NCBI GenBank assembly: GCA_005116965.1
Contig: SWDG01000006.1
Span: 825,176-889,175, forward strand
Reading direction: 5' to 3'
Origin: Nitrospira sp.
GTDB lineage: Bacteria > Nitrospirota > Nitrospiria > Nitrospirales > Nitrospiraceae
Length of the DNA stretch: 64,000 nucleotides
Each line of letters starts with the position of its first letter. The stretch's first letter is position 1. Shown one piece after another: positions 1-9,575 of the stretch. Below the pieces are notes generated by a model. That model was not told the DNA's origin, ran no database searches, and saw only the letters and a program-made list of their open reading frames with translations. A program made the translations under genes and the position numbers.

Positions 1-54
1 CATGTTTACAATAATCAAGCATGCTGTTATAAATGAATAGGTGGAGCACGTCTT

Positions 55-1146
55 GTGTCTGTTGACCTTAAAACATCTCAAGAAATTCAAGAATTTATCA
101 TCCGCAATGTCGGGGACCATCCAACCGATATTGGTCGCCTGACAGCTGAAACATTCGGTCTGTCTCGGGTGGCCATCGTCAATCGCCTCGTGGGCCTCAT
201 AAAAGCTGGCCTCCTCGTAGCGGAAGGAAAGACCAAGGCAAGACGCTATACCCTGAAGATTTTGGGTGGCAATCAGAAGGTTATCCAGCTTGTTCCTGGG
301 CTGACGGAGGACCAGGTCTGGTTACGCGAAGTAAAGCCGTACCTGCTTGGTGTACCCAGTAATGTGTTGGATATCTGTGCGCACGGGGTCACGGAGATGG
401 TCAACAACGTCATTGACCACTCTGAGTCGACCACGGCGGCGATCAGTGTTTCCCGCGATGCGGCCACCATCATCATTACGATCCGCGATTACGGAGTCGG
501 GATCTTTAACAAGATTCAACAGGCCCTGAATCTCAGCGATCCTCAACATGCGATTCTTGAGTTGGCCAAAGGCAAACTGACGACTGATCACGCGAAGCAT
601 ACGGGCGAAGGCATTTTCTTTACCGCCCGAATGTTTGATGAGTTCAGCATTGCTTCGGGTACATTGCTGTTCATTAGGCTCCGACGAACGGACGATTGGT
701 TGTTTGAATCAGACGAAGCGCCGAAGAACGGCACAGAAGTGATGATGAAGATCGCCACAAATGCGAGTCACACGGCCAAGGAGATCTTTGATATCTACCG
801 AGCAGAATTCGACCAATTTGGCTTCTCAAAGACGAACATTCCGCTCGTGCTTCTTAAGTACGAGGGGGAGCAGCTCATTTCTCGTTCTCAAGCCAAGCGG
901 TTGATGGCTCGCATTGATCAATTTCGAGAGGTGATTCTCGACTTCAAAGGCATTACCTCAATCGGTCAAGCCTTTGCCGATGAGGTCTTCCGCATCTATC
1001 GACGCGACCATCCAGGGGTCAATGTTTCTCCTGTGAATATGGCGCCGGATGTCAAAGGGATGATTCAACGGAGCCTATCGGGAAACCCGGATGATCCGCT
1101 GCATGAATATCTCCGAAGCGACATGGACAAACAACGAGTCATGTGA
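55..1146 (+). CDS. HTH / HATPase-like / C-terminal STAS-like (DUF4325-type) regulatory protein
   Basis: GTG start; N-terminal winged-helix-like segment, HATPase N and G box-like motifs (EMVNNVIDHS, IRDYGVGI, TGEGIFF), C-terminal VILDFKGITSIGQAFADEVFRI. Confidence 0.7.
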   Translation: MSVDLKTSQEIQEFIIRNVGDHPTDIGRLTAETFGLSRVAIVNRLVGLIKAGLLVAEGKTKARRYTLKILGGNQKVIQLVPGLTEDQVWLREVKPYLLGVPSNVLDICAHGVTEMVNNVIDHSESTTAAISVSRDAATIIITIRDYGVGIFNKIQQALNLSDPQHAILELAKGKLTTDHAKHTGEGIFFTARMFDEFSIASGTLLFIRLRRTDDWLFESDEAPKNGTEVMMKIATNASHTAKEIFDIYRAEFDQFGFSKTNIPLVLLKYEGEQLISRSQAKRLMARIDQFREVILDFKGITSIGQAFADEVFRIYRRDHPGVNVSPVNMAPDVKGMIQRSLSGNPDDPLHEYLRSDMDKQRVM

Positions 1147-1235
1147 ATACTCAACTCATGAGCATCTGCTCTCAGGAACGGCGCGTTGATTGGTTCACCG
1201 AATGAGAGGATGAAGACACCTAACCAGGAGGAATC

Positions 1236-1556
1236 ATGATTCTATCGACGACCAACAATATCGAAGGCAAAAAAGCAGTGAAGTACTTGGGCTTGGTGTC
1301 CGGAGACGCGATTCTGGGCGCGAATATCTTTCGGGATTTTTTCGCCTCGATCCGGGATATTGTCGGTGGGCGCTCGGCGGGCTATGAAAAGGAACTCCGG
1401 AAGGCCAAGACGATTGCGCTTGAAGAGATGCAGGAACAGGCCAAGAATCTCGGCGCCAATGCAATCGTGGGCATCGACATCGATTATGAAACGATTGGCA
1501 CCAACAGCAGCATGTTGATGGTGAGTGCTAATGGGACAGCTGTCCTGTTGGAATAA
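1236..1556 (+). CDS. YbjQ/UPF0145 family protein
   Basis: Pattern [43 protein letters not shown]...[19 protein letters not shown] upstream of ATG. Confidence 0.9.
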   Translation: MILSTTNNIEGKKAVKYLGLVSGDAILGANIFRDFFASIRDIVGGRSAGYEKELRKAKTIALEEMQEQAKNLGANAIVGIDIDYETIGTNSSMLMVSANGTAVLLE

Positions 1557-1565
1557 CCGACTTGC

Positions 1566-2141
1566 ATGACACTCCTCACGAATGCCGAGTATCTCGATCT
1601 CGGCCGTTGCATTGTGCCGCTGCTCGGTTCGGCGTTGGGCGGGCCGTCGGCGGAGGCGCTGCGTGAGCTCGCCCACGCCTATGATCCTTCCGCAGATGAC
1701 TCTCGCATCAGCGCCGAGGTGTTTCTCTTCCATAAGTATTTCCTGATGCAGGCCTGTGTTGGTGTCTTTCCAGAAGCGCACGTCGATCACGTGGTGGGTG
1801 GGTTGTTCGCGGCGCTCAACGAACGGGCCAGTGGGCTGGAACTTGGTCCAGACCGGCAGCAGGCGATGGAAGCGGTGTGGCAGCGCCGGGCAGGGCAATT
1901 CGAACGATCATTTTCACAAGACCGAGTTCTGCTTCTTGATGAAGGGGCAGGGCCGGCCCACTGGAAAGAGACGATCGGCCGATTCTGTCAGAATGTGCGA
2001 GCAATCGAGAGCCCACCGGATCTCTGGGCCGGGCACGATGGCCCGTCTTACCTGGCCAGCCATTCTGTTACCATCGCCCTAGATCAGATGCTGGTAGCTC
2101 TCGGGGAGATCAATCGATTACATTTCAGCGGACCGGTATAG
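1566..2141 (+). CDS. Hypothetical protein
   Basis: 191-aa ORF directly downstream of the ybjQ-like gene. Confidence 0.6.
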   Translation: MTLLTNAEYLDLGRCIVPLLGSALGGPSAEALRELAHAYDPSADDSRISAEVFLFHKYFLMQACVGVFPEAHVDHVVGGLFAALNERASGLELGPDRQQAMEAVWQRRAGQFERSFSQDRVLLLDEGAGPAHWKETIGRFCQNVRAIESPPDLWAGHDGPSYLASHSVTIALDQMLVALGEINRLHFSGPV

Positions 2142-2150
2142 AGGTTTCGC

Positions 2151-2402
2151 TTACCGGTAGACGTCTTTGCGGTATTCAATCGACAGGATCTCGATCCAGA
2201 CGCCGGAGGTTCGGTAGAGCACACGATAGGGCCAGACTCGGTAGGACCACACCTTGTCTTTCTGAAATCGACCTTTGAGCGGTTTGCCTTCGGAGGGATG
2301 ATCGGCAAGGTGGCGGAGAGACTCTTTAATGTGTTCGCGGATTCCCTGATCGAAGGCTTCGAGGTCTTTGACTGCCTGGTGGGTCAGTCTGACGTGTTTC
2401 AC
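2151..2402 (-). CDS. RelE/ParE-family toxin
   Basis: MKHVRLTHQAVKDLEAFDQGIREHIKESLRHLADHPSEGKPLKG...YRVLYR...ILSIEYRKDVY; overlaps antitoxin ORF by 4 nt. Confidence 0.85.
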   Translation of the reverse strand: MKHVRLTHQAVKDLEAFDQGIREHIKESLRHLADHPSEGKPLKGRFQKDKVWSYRVWPYRVLYRTSGVWIEILSIEYRKDVYR

Positions 2403-2665
2403 TGATCTTCGCCGAACACATCCTTGAAGGAGCGCACCTTCCCGACTTTTGCTTCTTTCAAGCCTTGCTGGAGTGCCTTGACCGCTTTCGGATTTGAGAG
2501 CAACTCCAGGGTTTCCACCCAGCTCTCATATTCGTCAGCTCCCATCACGACGGCTTTCGGCGTTCCGTTCTTGGTCACAATGAACCGTTCTGACAAGCGA
2601 TCCGCTTTATCAATCAGAGAAGAGAATCGAGACCGAGCTTGTTTGAGAGACATCGTTTTGGTCAT
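2399..2665 (-). CDS. Phd/YefM-family antitoxin
   Basis: MSLKQARSRFSSLIDKADRLSERFIVTKNGTPKAVVMGADEYESW; upstream of and overlapping the RelE-like ORF. Confidence 0.85.
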   Translation of the reverse strand: MTKTMSLKQARSRFSSLIDKADRLSERFIVTKNGTPKAVVMGADEYESWVETLELLSNPKAVKALQQGLKEAKVGKVRSFKDVFGEDQ

Positions 2666-2744
2666 GGCTGCATCTCGCTTTCAGGAAGTGTACGCAATAA
2701 TGTACCCTTTGGCAAGCCGAAGCTCACTGGCTAACCCACAGGAT

Positions 2745-3083
2745 CTAACGCAACACCAGCTTCACCAGTCCCACACATCCCATATACAAGACGAGCGATC
2801 CGGCCATCGCCGGCCAGAAGCCAAGGCGGGGAATGCCCAGGATCATCGCGACGACGTAGACGGTCCAGGGCGGGACAAACCACAGCAAGTTCTTGGCGTA
2901 GTCGACCGTCGTGGCCCCACCGCCGCTGCCATAGAGCAAGATAAAGGTGACGCCAGTAATGGCGGGAAACGTGCTGGCCATGGCGGCCAAGAACGATTTG
3001 CCCTGCGAGCCAAGATACGTGGAGAAGCTCACAATCGAGCCGCCTAGCAGAAAATAGAGCAGATACTTCCCGAGATCGTTCAC
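2745..3083 (-). CDS. Small membrane protein, DUF3147-like
   Basis: About four hydrophobic segments, 112 aa. Confidence 0.6.
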   Translation of the reverse strand: MNDLGKYLLYFLLGGSIVSFSTYLGSQGKSFLAAMASTFPAITGVTFILLYGSGGGATTVDYAKNLLWFVPPWTVYVVAMILGIPRLGFWPAMAGSLVLYMGCVGLVKLVLR

Positions 3084-3181
3084 TGGATCGCCTCCCTCCG
3101 GTTCTCAACAATCAGATCGGTCTCTTATTTGGTTTCTTGAGTGTGTGACTGAATGAATCGGCGGGTAACGGGAATCAACTG

Positions 3182-3889
3182 CTATCCGATCGCCGCCCTC
3201 ACCGCACTGTACATCACAATGACCTCGGCCGCATGCGCCACGATGGTGATCCAGAGGTTGCGCGTTCGTAGCCAGATCATCCCCCAGATCAATCCGTCCC
3301 ACAGAGCGATCCAGTGAAGATGGTGGAACGTCTGTACCATGAATGGGTCAAATGTAAACGTGAGTGTGCTGATTACGAGAGCCAGCGGTGCGAGCCGTTT
3401 GCTCGAGTCAGCTCCCCGCCAATGCCATTCAAGTTCGGCGAGCCGTCCCAGGAGAAAGCCACGAAAATTCACCTCCACGAACAATGCAATGCTACAGATC
3501 AGCCAGGGTATCATCAGGAGAACTGGAACTCGGCCATGAGGGGTTTGCTTTAGGAACGTGATGTCGTAGCCGAAGGATGGATAGATTCCCAGGATCACAA
3601 CCGTATTTAGACCACCCAACAAGAATCCTGTCAGGACTCCCCACTGGAGCCCACTCCGTACCTTTGCCTTCTCCAATCCGAGTTGAACGACAGGGTGAGC
3701 ATGACGGGTGGCCCAGAGAGCTAGCCCAAGATAGGCAAGAAGTTGTGGGGCGAACTGGATGAGCAGTTCATCTCCGAGTGAGGTGGGGAGCCAGTAATAG
3801 CTGAACGTGGCTGCGATGGGGAGCCACACCAACGCTGCGCCTGCAGGAGGACTGTGATGACGCCCGAGCTGATCCGGCTCGGGCGTCAT
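3182..3889 (-). CDS. CPBP-like intramembrane protease-family protein (start uncertain)
   Basis: Multi-TM; EVNFRGFLLGRL, HHLHWIALWDGLIWGMIW and TIVAHAAEV resemble CPBP motifs; annotated ATG lies inside a hairpin. Confidence 0.5.
   Translation of the reverse strand: MTPEPDQLGRHHSPPAGAALVWLPIAATFSYYWLPTSLGDELLIQFAPQLLAYLGLALWATRHAHPVVQLGLEKAKVRSGLQWGVLTGFLLGGLNTVVILGIYPSFGYDITFLKQTPHGRVPVLLMIPWLICSIALFVEVNFRGFLLGRLAELEWHWRGADSSKRLAPLALVISTLTFTFDPFMVQTFHHLHWIALWDGLIWGMIWLRTRNLWITIVAHAAEVIVMYSAVRAAIG
3857..3889 (-). terminator. 13-bp perfect hairpin just after the tolC-like stop codon
   Basis: ATGACGCCCGAGC-tgatccg-GCTCGGGCGTCAT; no clear U-tract. Confidence 0.45.
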
Positions 3890-3898
3890 AAGAAAGGG

Positions 3899-5461
3899 CT
3901 ATGAGAGCTCAAGGTGATAGCGGTCCAACGTGGTCGCCTTATGGCGAGCGAGGTTGGACAGCGATTTGTTGTAATCAACGATGGCCCGTAGCTCGTTTCC
4001 CTGAGCCGTGGCCAGGTCGCGTTGGAAATCGAGCACGAAGCGAGTCGTGCTGAGGCCAACTTTCAGCCGTTCCTGTTCGGCTTGCAGCTGTTTTTCGGCC
4101 ATGATCCGTGCTGAACGGGTGGTCTCAATTCGTTTGAAGTCCGTTTGGACGCGGCGCACCGCTTCCCGAACGCCGACGATGATTTGTTGGCGCACGTTGG
4201 CGAGTGCGACTTCCGCATTCTTGGCTTCTAGTTGGCGCTTGCTATACGTACTGACCGCCGCGCGGTTGCCGAGCGGATAACTGAGTACCAATCCCGCTCC
4301 ATAGTTGTAGAAGTCGCCGCTGAAGTTCCTGGTAAAGGCTTCGCTGTAGTCGCCGCCGAGCCCGGCGAGTCCGAGGGTGCCTTGAAACGACAGCGTCGGC
4401 AGCAATTGGTTGCGGGCGAATTGCTTGTTGAGCTCACCGGACTCGATCTGTTTTTTGGCCTGGGTGATTTCCGGACGTTGTTCGATCGCGATGTCGATGG
4501 TTTCCTGGAGGCTGAGGGGCTCCAGGACCGTGACGGGGGCATCGGTGGGAGTGAGTCGTACGTCCTGACGCAATTCTTCTTCGCCTGGATTTAAGAGACG
4601 CCGTAGTTGATCTTCCTGGTCACGAATGGCTTTCTCCGCCACCAACACCTGCTCTACTCTGGATGCCATCGCGGCCTCGGCTTGGAGCACGTCGACAATC
4701 GACATGATCCCCGCTTTCGCCTTGGCGCGGTTTGTGGCTAAGAGTTCTTCGGCGGCCTTCAACGCGGCCTGTGCGACCTTCAAGTTTTCGTTCGCAAATA
4801 CCAGCTCCCAGTAGGTTTGTTCCACCGTGGAGACGACGGTCATCACGCGATCTCGAAATACATGTTGCTCGACTTCGGCATTGTTTTGCGCGACCTTGAT
4901 GAAGGTCCTGTTGATCGCGATCCCGGCGTTTCTGAGCAATGGCTGCGTGAAGGTGAAGGCCAGGCCGCCCGTCCACGAGGGATTGAACAAGAATCCTCTG
5001 GCGACATTTTGATTAACACTACTTCGTGCCGGCGCATAGTTCACGTCGAAATTACCGCCGGTGATGAGGTTGGTCGAGGCGTCCACGGTCACGGAATGGC
5101 TGCGTTGATCGAACGTCGTGATCTGATCGAGGATGCCTTGTGTGCCTCCGAACACCGGTCGATTGAGCGGGTTCACCGTTCGGTTATATTGACCGTTGAT
5201 GCTGAGGTTGGGGTCGAACTTGGATTGTTCGATGATAATATCGGCCAGCCGACTTTCACGATTCTGACGGCTGATGCTGATGTCGAGATTGTGCTGGAGT
5301 GCGCGGATCGCGGCGTCAGCCAGGGAGACCGTTTCACGTCGCTCAGCGGGAATAGGCTGAGTCACATCGAGGCTCCAACTTTGAGATGGTGACAAGACGC
5401 AGCATACGCCCGCGATCACGAGATTCGCGAGTGTGTGGCGAGGTGGAGATGTGCGATTCAT
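3899..5461 (-). CDS. TolC-family outer membrane efflux protein
   Basis: Signal peptide from MNRTSPPRHT with AAGGAGG upstream; OEP repeats (AAEELLATNRAKAKAGIMSIVDVLQAEAAMASR; LSYPLGNRAA). Track ORF extends upstream without support. Confidence 0.85.
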   Translation of the reverse strand: MNRTSPPRHTLANLVIAGVCCVLSPSQSWSLDVTQPIPAERRETVSLADAAIRALQHNLDISISRQNRESRLADIIIEQSKFDPNLSINGQYNRTVNPLNRPVFGGTQGILDQITTFDQRSHSVTVDASTNLITGGNFDVNYAPARSSVNQNVARGFLFNPSWTGGLAFTFTQPLLRNAGIAINRTFIKVAQNNAEVEQHVFRDRVMTVVSTVEQTYWELVFANENLKVAQAALKAAEELLATNRAKAKAGIMSIVDVLQAEAAMASRVEQVLVAEKAIRDQEDQLRRLLNPGEEELRQDVRLTPTDAPVTVLEPLSLQETIDIAIEQRPEITQAKKQIESGELNKQFARNQLLPTLSFQGTLGLAGLGGDYSEAFTRNFSGDFYNYGAGLVLSYPLGNRAAVSTYSKRQLEAKNAEVALANVRQQIIVGVREAVRRVQTDFKRIETTRSARIMAEKQLQAEQERLKVGLSTTRFVLDFQRDLATAQGNELRAIVDYNKSLSNLARHKATTLDRYHLELS

Positions 5462-5524
5462 ACAGGCCTCCTTGATCGACGATCTGAGCAAGAGCATACT
5501 ATAATGTGTCCTATGGGCTCTGTC

Positions 5525-5977
5525 ATGAACATTAATGCTCGTCTCATCCAACAAGCCGGCAACCGCGTGCGACGCGTGAGGGTCATAGGTGGTTTGCTGG
5601 GTCTGCTGGCGGTTGTGGCGCCCTATGCTGATCGGGTCGCCCTCGCGCAGAGTACTGCGGGCGCATCGAGCGTCCGATCGTTCGGTGGAGGAGTCTCTCC
5701 GCTGTTTAAGTTCGGCGGCGGCAGTCTGTACATCGATAATCAGGGCACCCAAGGGTTTCTCTACGCACCAGCCCCGAACTTTCAGTCCTTTAATTTCCGT
5801 AATCCGACGACTGGTCAGGCGTGGAGTGGAGCGATGATGACCTTTGGACCACAACTGTCCATTGGGCTTATCCAAGGTGCGAATCAGGTTGGCAGCCCCA
5901 CCGTCCTTCCTGGGCCGCCACGCGAAACCGCTCCGTTGCCTCCGATCGAGTCCGGGTTACTCGACGAGATGCCGTAA
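5525..5977 (+). CDS. Secreted hypothetical protein
   Basis: N-terminal signal-like segment VIGGLLGLLAVVAPYADRVALAQ; divergent from tolC-like gene. Confidence 0.5.
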   Translation: MNINARLIQQAGNRVRRVRVIGGLLGLLAVVAPYADRVALAQSTAGASSVRSFGGGVSPLFKFGGGSLYIDNQGTQGFLYAPAPNFQSFNFRNPTTGQAWSGAMMTFGPQLSIGLIQGANQVGSPTVLPGPPRETAPLPPIESGLLDEMP

Positions 5978-6126
5978 GTACGCGAGCTGGTTGCCCCTGC
6001 CTTGTTGTATTTCCTGCAACAGCATCAATCGTCAATTGCAATGGGCGGATTGACCGATGTTTCAGAATCTATCTTCTTCGCCCTTGACGATCGCTGCCGG
6101 TCGTTTGTGAAACGATGTGCAGTCGT

Positions 6127-7683
6127 TCATGGCCCATAGGCCAGCTGCCAGATCATGGCCAGTACGTATCGAGCGGTGGATGTTAAGATTCCTGAGTCAA
6201 TGGTCTCGGCGGTATCTGTTGGTTGGTGAAAATGGGGATGCACCCCGCCACTTACCACGGTGACGGTCGGCACGTCAGCTTCTTTGAACGGCACATGGTC
6301 ACCGCCGGGGAAGAATCCATAGAGATCCAGTGTGTCGTGAATGCCCGCGGCTTTCCCTGCCGCGAGAGGGACGTCCTTCTCTAACCCTGTCACGCCGACA
6401 GTGAGCCGCCCATTGCCGACGCCCGCATGGTCGATGTTGATCATGGCCCTCGTGGTATTGAGGGGAATGATCGGCTGAGAGGTATAGAGACGTGAGCCGA
6501 GCAGGTCGCGCTCCTCACCACTAAATGAGATGAAGAGGATCGTTCGAGAGGGACGCGACTCAAGTTTGGCGAGTGCGCGGGCCACTTCCAAGATGACTGC
6601 CGTTCCAGAGGCATTGTCATCCGCGCCAGGGAACAGCACTCCTCCCGGACGACCGAAGTGATCGCGATGGGCTCCGACAATGACGGTTTCGGTTCCGGTT
6701 CCAGGGATCATCCCCAGCACATTGACCAGGAGGCCGTCCTCTGTGGCAGTCTCCCAATGAAGCGAGGCGAATCGGTCGGTGCGTGTGGCCTGTGATGAGG
6801 CTGCATGGTTCAGTCGCTCCTGAAGCGTGCGAAGGTGATCGGGAGCGGCTCCGCTCAACTCGGTGAGAAGTTCTTGGGCGAGCGCCGTGCTGATCCAGGC
6901 GCCAGGAATGGCTTGATCAGGCGGCAACTGTCCGTAAAAGGCGCTGGGGTTACCAGTCACGCCTCGGCGGATCTCGTAGGGGTGGAGCAGAGGACCGGTC
7001 GCCGTCAGATGGCCGACCGCTCCACGTTCCCGGGCAAACCGAACTTTGTCGGCGTGGCTGACGGCTCGTGGGTAATGCTCCGGCTTGCCTCGCAGAAACA
7101 GCACGATGCAATTGTTCACGTCGACTCCGGCATAGTCGTCAATGCCGTGCGTTGTATCGACAATGCCATATCCGACGAACACGATTGGGGCTTGGATGTC
7201 AGCCGATGGCGCATCAAAGATCGGGAGATAGTCTGAGCCAAGGTTCCTGGTGGCCAGCTGATCGGCGGTACCGACTCGCAACGCCGGATCTGGCGCCATG
7301 AGGGGAGTAGGTATTACGGCTGTCATCGCGCCTGATGAGGTGCCGTCCTTTCCGCTTGGGAAAGAGGGTGTGCGTGAACTGTTGCGAATGAGCGGCAGAC
7401 GCAGGCCTGCCGAGAGAAACTCTTGCGCCACCCACTGTGCTGATCGCAGGTCGTCGGTCGTGCCGCTTTGCCTCCCATTGAATGCTGGTCCGCTGAGGGT
7501 TCGGATATCTGCGAGCATTCGATCTGCCGAGAGTGATTCGATGGCAGTCTCAAGCGTCGACGTCGATAATTGAGCCAGACTGGACAGAGGCTGCAGTCCC
7601 AGCGTTGCGCAGACCAAGACCCAAAAGGGCCAGGTATGCGTGAAGGGACAGACACGTTTCGATGGTGAGCGTCTGGTCATCAT
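6127..7683 (-). CDS. M28-family metallopeptidase (secreted aminopeptidase-like)
   Basis: VIVGAHRDHFGRPGG, PGADDNASGTAVILEVARAL, SFSGEERDLLGSRLY, GGDHVPF. Confidence 0.9.
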   Translation of the reverse strand: MMTRRSPSKRVCPFTHTWPFWVLVCATLGLQPLSSLAQLSTSTLETAIESLSADRMLADIRTLSGPAFNGRQSGTTDDLRSAQWVAQEFLSAGLRLPLIRNSSRTPSFPSGKDGTSSGAMTAVIPTPLMAPDPALRVGTADQLATRNLGSDYLPIFDAPSADIQAPIVFVGYGIVDTTHGIDDYAGVDVNNCIVLFLRGKPEHYPRAVSHADKVRFARERGAVGHLTATGPLLHPYEIRRGVTGNPSAFYGQLPPDQAIPGAWISTALAQELLTELSGAAPDHLRTLQERLNHAASSQATRTDRFASLHWETATEDGLLVNVLGMIPGTGTETVIVGAHRDHFGRPGGVLFPGADDNASGTAVILEVARALAKLESRPSRTILFISFSGEERDLLGSRLYTSQPIIPLNTTRAMINIDHAGVGNGRLTVGVTGLEKDVPLAAGKAAGIHDTLDLYGFFPGGDHVPFKEADVPTVTVVSGGVHPHFHQPTDTAETIDSGILTSTARYVLAMIWQLAYGP

Positions 7684-7860
7684 CAGGCCATTGCATTTAT
7701 GTGGCCGATCATAGCACAGTGGGCAACGCCGCTTGCAGAGCTGTATTGAGCCCAGGTAGTATTCGCTGCATCAGCGAGTACGATTGGCTCAGTGCTGTGT
7801 CCCTGAAGGGACGCGAACGAGCTGGGCAGAGTGAACGCTTCACTCAGTGATGGAGTGGAT

Positions 7861-8115
7861 ATGGCAGGCGGTGAATCAGGAAAAGGTTTATACGATCATT
7901 TGTACCGGCGGTTTTTTGAGCAACGTGACAGCCATGACGGCTATTCGTTTCAGGAGGCTCCCGGCGGCAGCGCTCCGACGACGACGGTGAGTTTTAGCCA
8001 GAAACTGCGGTGGTGGATCTGGAATCGGGGTCAGCGGAAGAAGAAGATTCTTGCCGAGCGGGACCGGCTGCAGTGCGAGATTCTCCAAATCAAGAACACG
8101 GGCAGATCGAAGTAG
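7861..8115 (+). CDS. Small hypothetical protein
   Basis: In-frame ATG inside track ORF 7831..8115; 84 aa. Confidence 0.35.
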   Translation: MAGGESGKGLYDHLYRRFFEQRDSHDGYSFQEAPGGSAPTTTVSFSQKLRWWIWNRGQRKKKILAERDRLQCEILQIKNTGRSK

Positions 8116-8159
8116 TGCGGATGCTGTCGGTGTGTGAGCCTGCTCGATCGTGTGTCGTC

Positions 8160-8921
8160 ATGAAACGAACTCCCAGGATCGGCTGTGTTGCGCTTGTCAC
8201 CAGCATCAGTCTGCTGCTGGGGGGGCTCTCGGCGCACGCCATTCAGAATGAAACACACGAGGAGAAAGCTGCCAATCTCAGGAAACAGGCGGTGGGAGGG
8301 CTTTTTCAAAAGTGGACCTTCGACCAGGATCTCCTCAACGCTCAGCCCGCCAGCTTCGTCAAGGGGAGTTCCGCCGACGAACCGCTTGCGGAGTGGGTCG
8401 TCCAAAGGCATGCGACGGCGCCTTCTCCGCCGCACGTGGTCACTGGCTCCTCGACCTGTGCCCAGAATTGCTACCAGCTTCTGTTGGCCGAGGGAATGCA
8501 GTATGAATATCCTGACCTGAGTGTTCGATTTCATACGCCGGATGGGGCCGTTGGATCAGGGGGGGTTGTCCTGGGGGTGCGTGACACAAGGAATTTTTAT
8601 GCGGCGATCGTCGACCCTCTCTCTCGACACGTTCGATTTGTTCGGCTCTCTGACGGACTCGCAACGGTTCTCGGTCAAGCATCGGTCACGCTGAAACCGG
8701 TTGAGTGGCATTCACTTAGGGTGCAGCGGAATACTATTATCAGCAAGGATTTTATCGAAGTGTTTGTGGATGGAACGCTTGTCCTCTCTATCGAAGACCA
8801 AGTATTGGGGTTGGGGCAGGTTGGGTTAGTCGTTGCTGGAACATCGACGATGCGGTTCGATAGCTTTCATGCCGTTCCTCTCTTCTCCCACCGACCGTTT
8901 TCCGCTCCGCCAGCCTATTAA
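8160..8921 (+). CDS. Secreted protein with concanavalin-like / DUF1080-like domain
   Basis: ATG at 8160 followed by signal peptide; GVVLGVRDTRNFYAAIVDPLSRHVRFVRL...EWHSLRVQRN...FVDGTLVLSIED. Confidence 0.55.
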   Translation: MKRTPRIGCVALVTSISLLLGGLSAHAIQNETHEEKAANLRKQAVGGLFQKWTFDQDLLNAQPASFVKGSSADEPLAEWVVQRHATAPSPPHVVTGSSTCAQNCYQLLLAEGMQYEYPDLSVRFHTPDGAVGSGGVVLGVRDTRNFYAAIVDPLSRHVRFVRLSDGLATVLGQASVTLKPVEWHSLRVQRNTIISKDFIEVFVDGTLVLSIEDQVLGLGQVGLVVAGTSTMRFDSFHAVPLFSHRPFSAPPAY

Positions 8922-9184
8922 CCTGGGCTCACCAGCGAGCCGGTTTGGCCTCAACCTTGCCTTTTCTTATCTGCCTGGAGTAGCATGAACTGACCGGTGT
9001 GCTAAAGGCCTGGCAAAACCGGCGCGGAAAGTGACAAGGCCTGAATAGATGTTGTATTGGGCCAGCCCGGGAATCTGATCGGAAGCCAGAGCTAAGTCGC
9101 CGCTGTGTTGACGCCTTCGGCCCATTCCTTCCTCGTTGCTTTCTCGAGTCCAAGACAACATCATTGTGTCATAGGAGGAGTCCG

Positions 9185-9487
9185 ATGGGTGCGAAGATTT
9201 ATGTCGGTGGGTTACCGTATTCAACAACCGAGCAACAGCTAAGCGATCTGTTTGCGGCGCATGGGGCGGTTGCCTCGGCGCGGATTATTACGGATAAGTT
9301 CACTGGGCAGTCTCGTGGGTTTGGGTTTGTGGAAATGTCGTCCGATGCTGAAGCACAAGCGGCGGTTGCCGCGTTGAACGGCACACCCCTCGGTGGCCGG
9401 ACGTTAACGGTGAATGAAGCGCGTCCTCAAGAGCCCCGTTCAGGTGGAGGTGGTGGGCGTGGAGGATTCGGAGGCGACCGAGGGTAA
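9185..9487 (+). CDS. Glycine-rich RRM RNA-binding protein
   Basis: KIYVGGLPYSTTEQQL (RNP2) and SRGFGFVEM (RNP1), Gly-rich tail; AGGAGG upstream. Confidence 0.93.
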   Translation: MGAKIYVGGLPYSTTEQQLSDLFAAHGAVASARIITDKFTGQSRGFGFVEMSSDAEAQAAVAALNGTPLGGRTLTVNEARPQEPRSGGGGGRGGFGGDRG

Positions 9488-9510
9488 CGTCAGATTTGTT
9501 TTGCTGCGAT

Positions 9511-9544
9511 AAGGGCTGCCGGAATTTCCGGCAGCCCTTTTTAC
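9511..9544 (+). terminator. Rho-independent terminator after RRM gene
   Basis: AAGGGCTGCCGGAATTTCCGGCAGCCCTTTTT. Confidence 0.9.
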
Positions 9545-9575
9545 TTTTGGGCTTGAGACGTCACGAGTCATTGGT

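Noticed and set aside
1242-1898. 218-aa minus-strand ORF opposite ybjQ-like gene
   Set aside because: Overlaps the well-supported YbjQ-family frame; no domain recognised.
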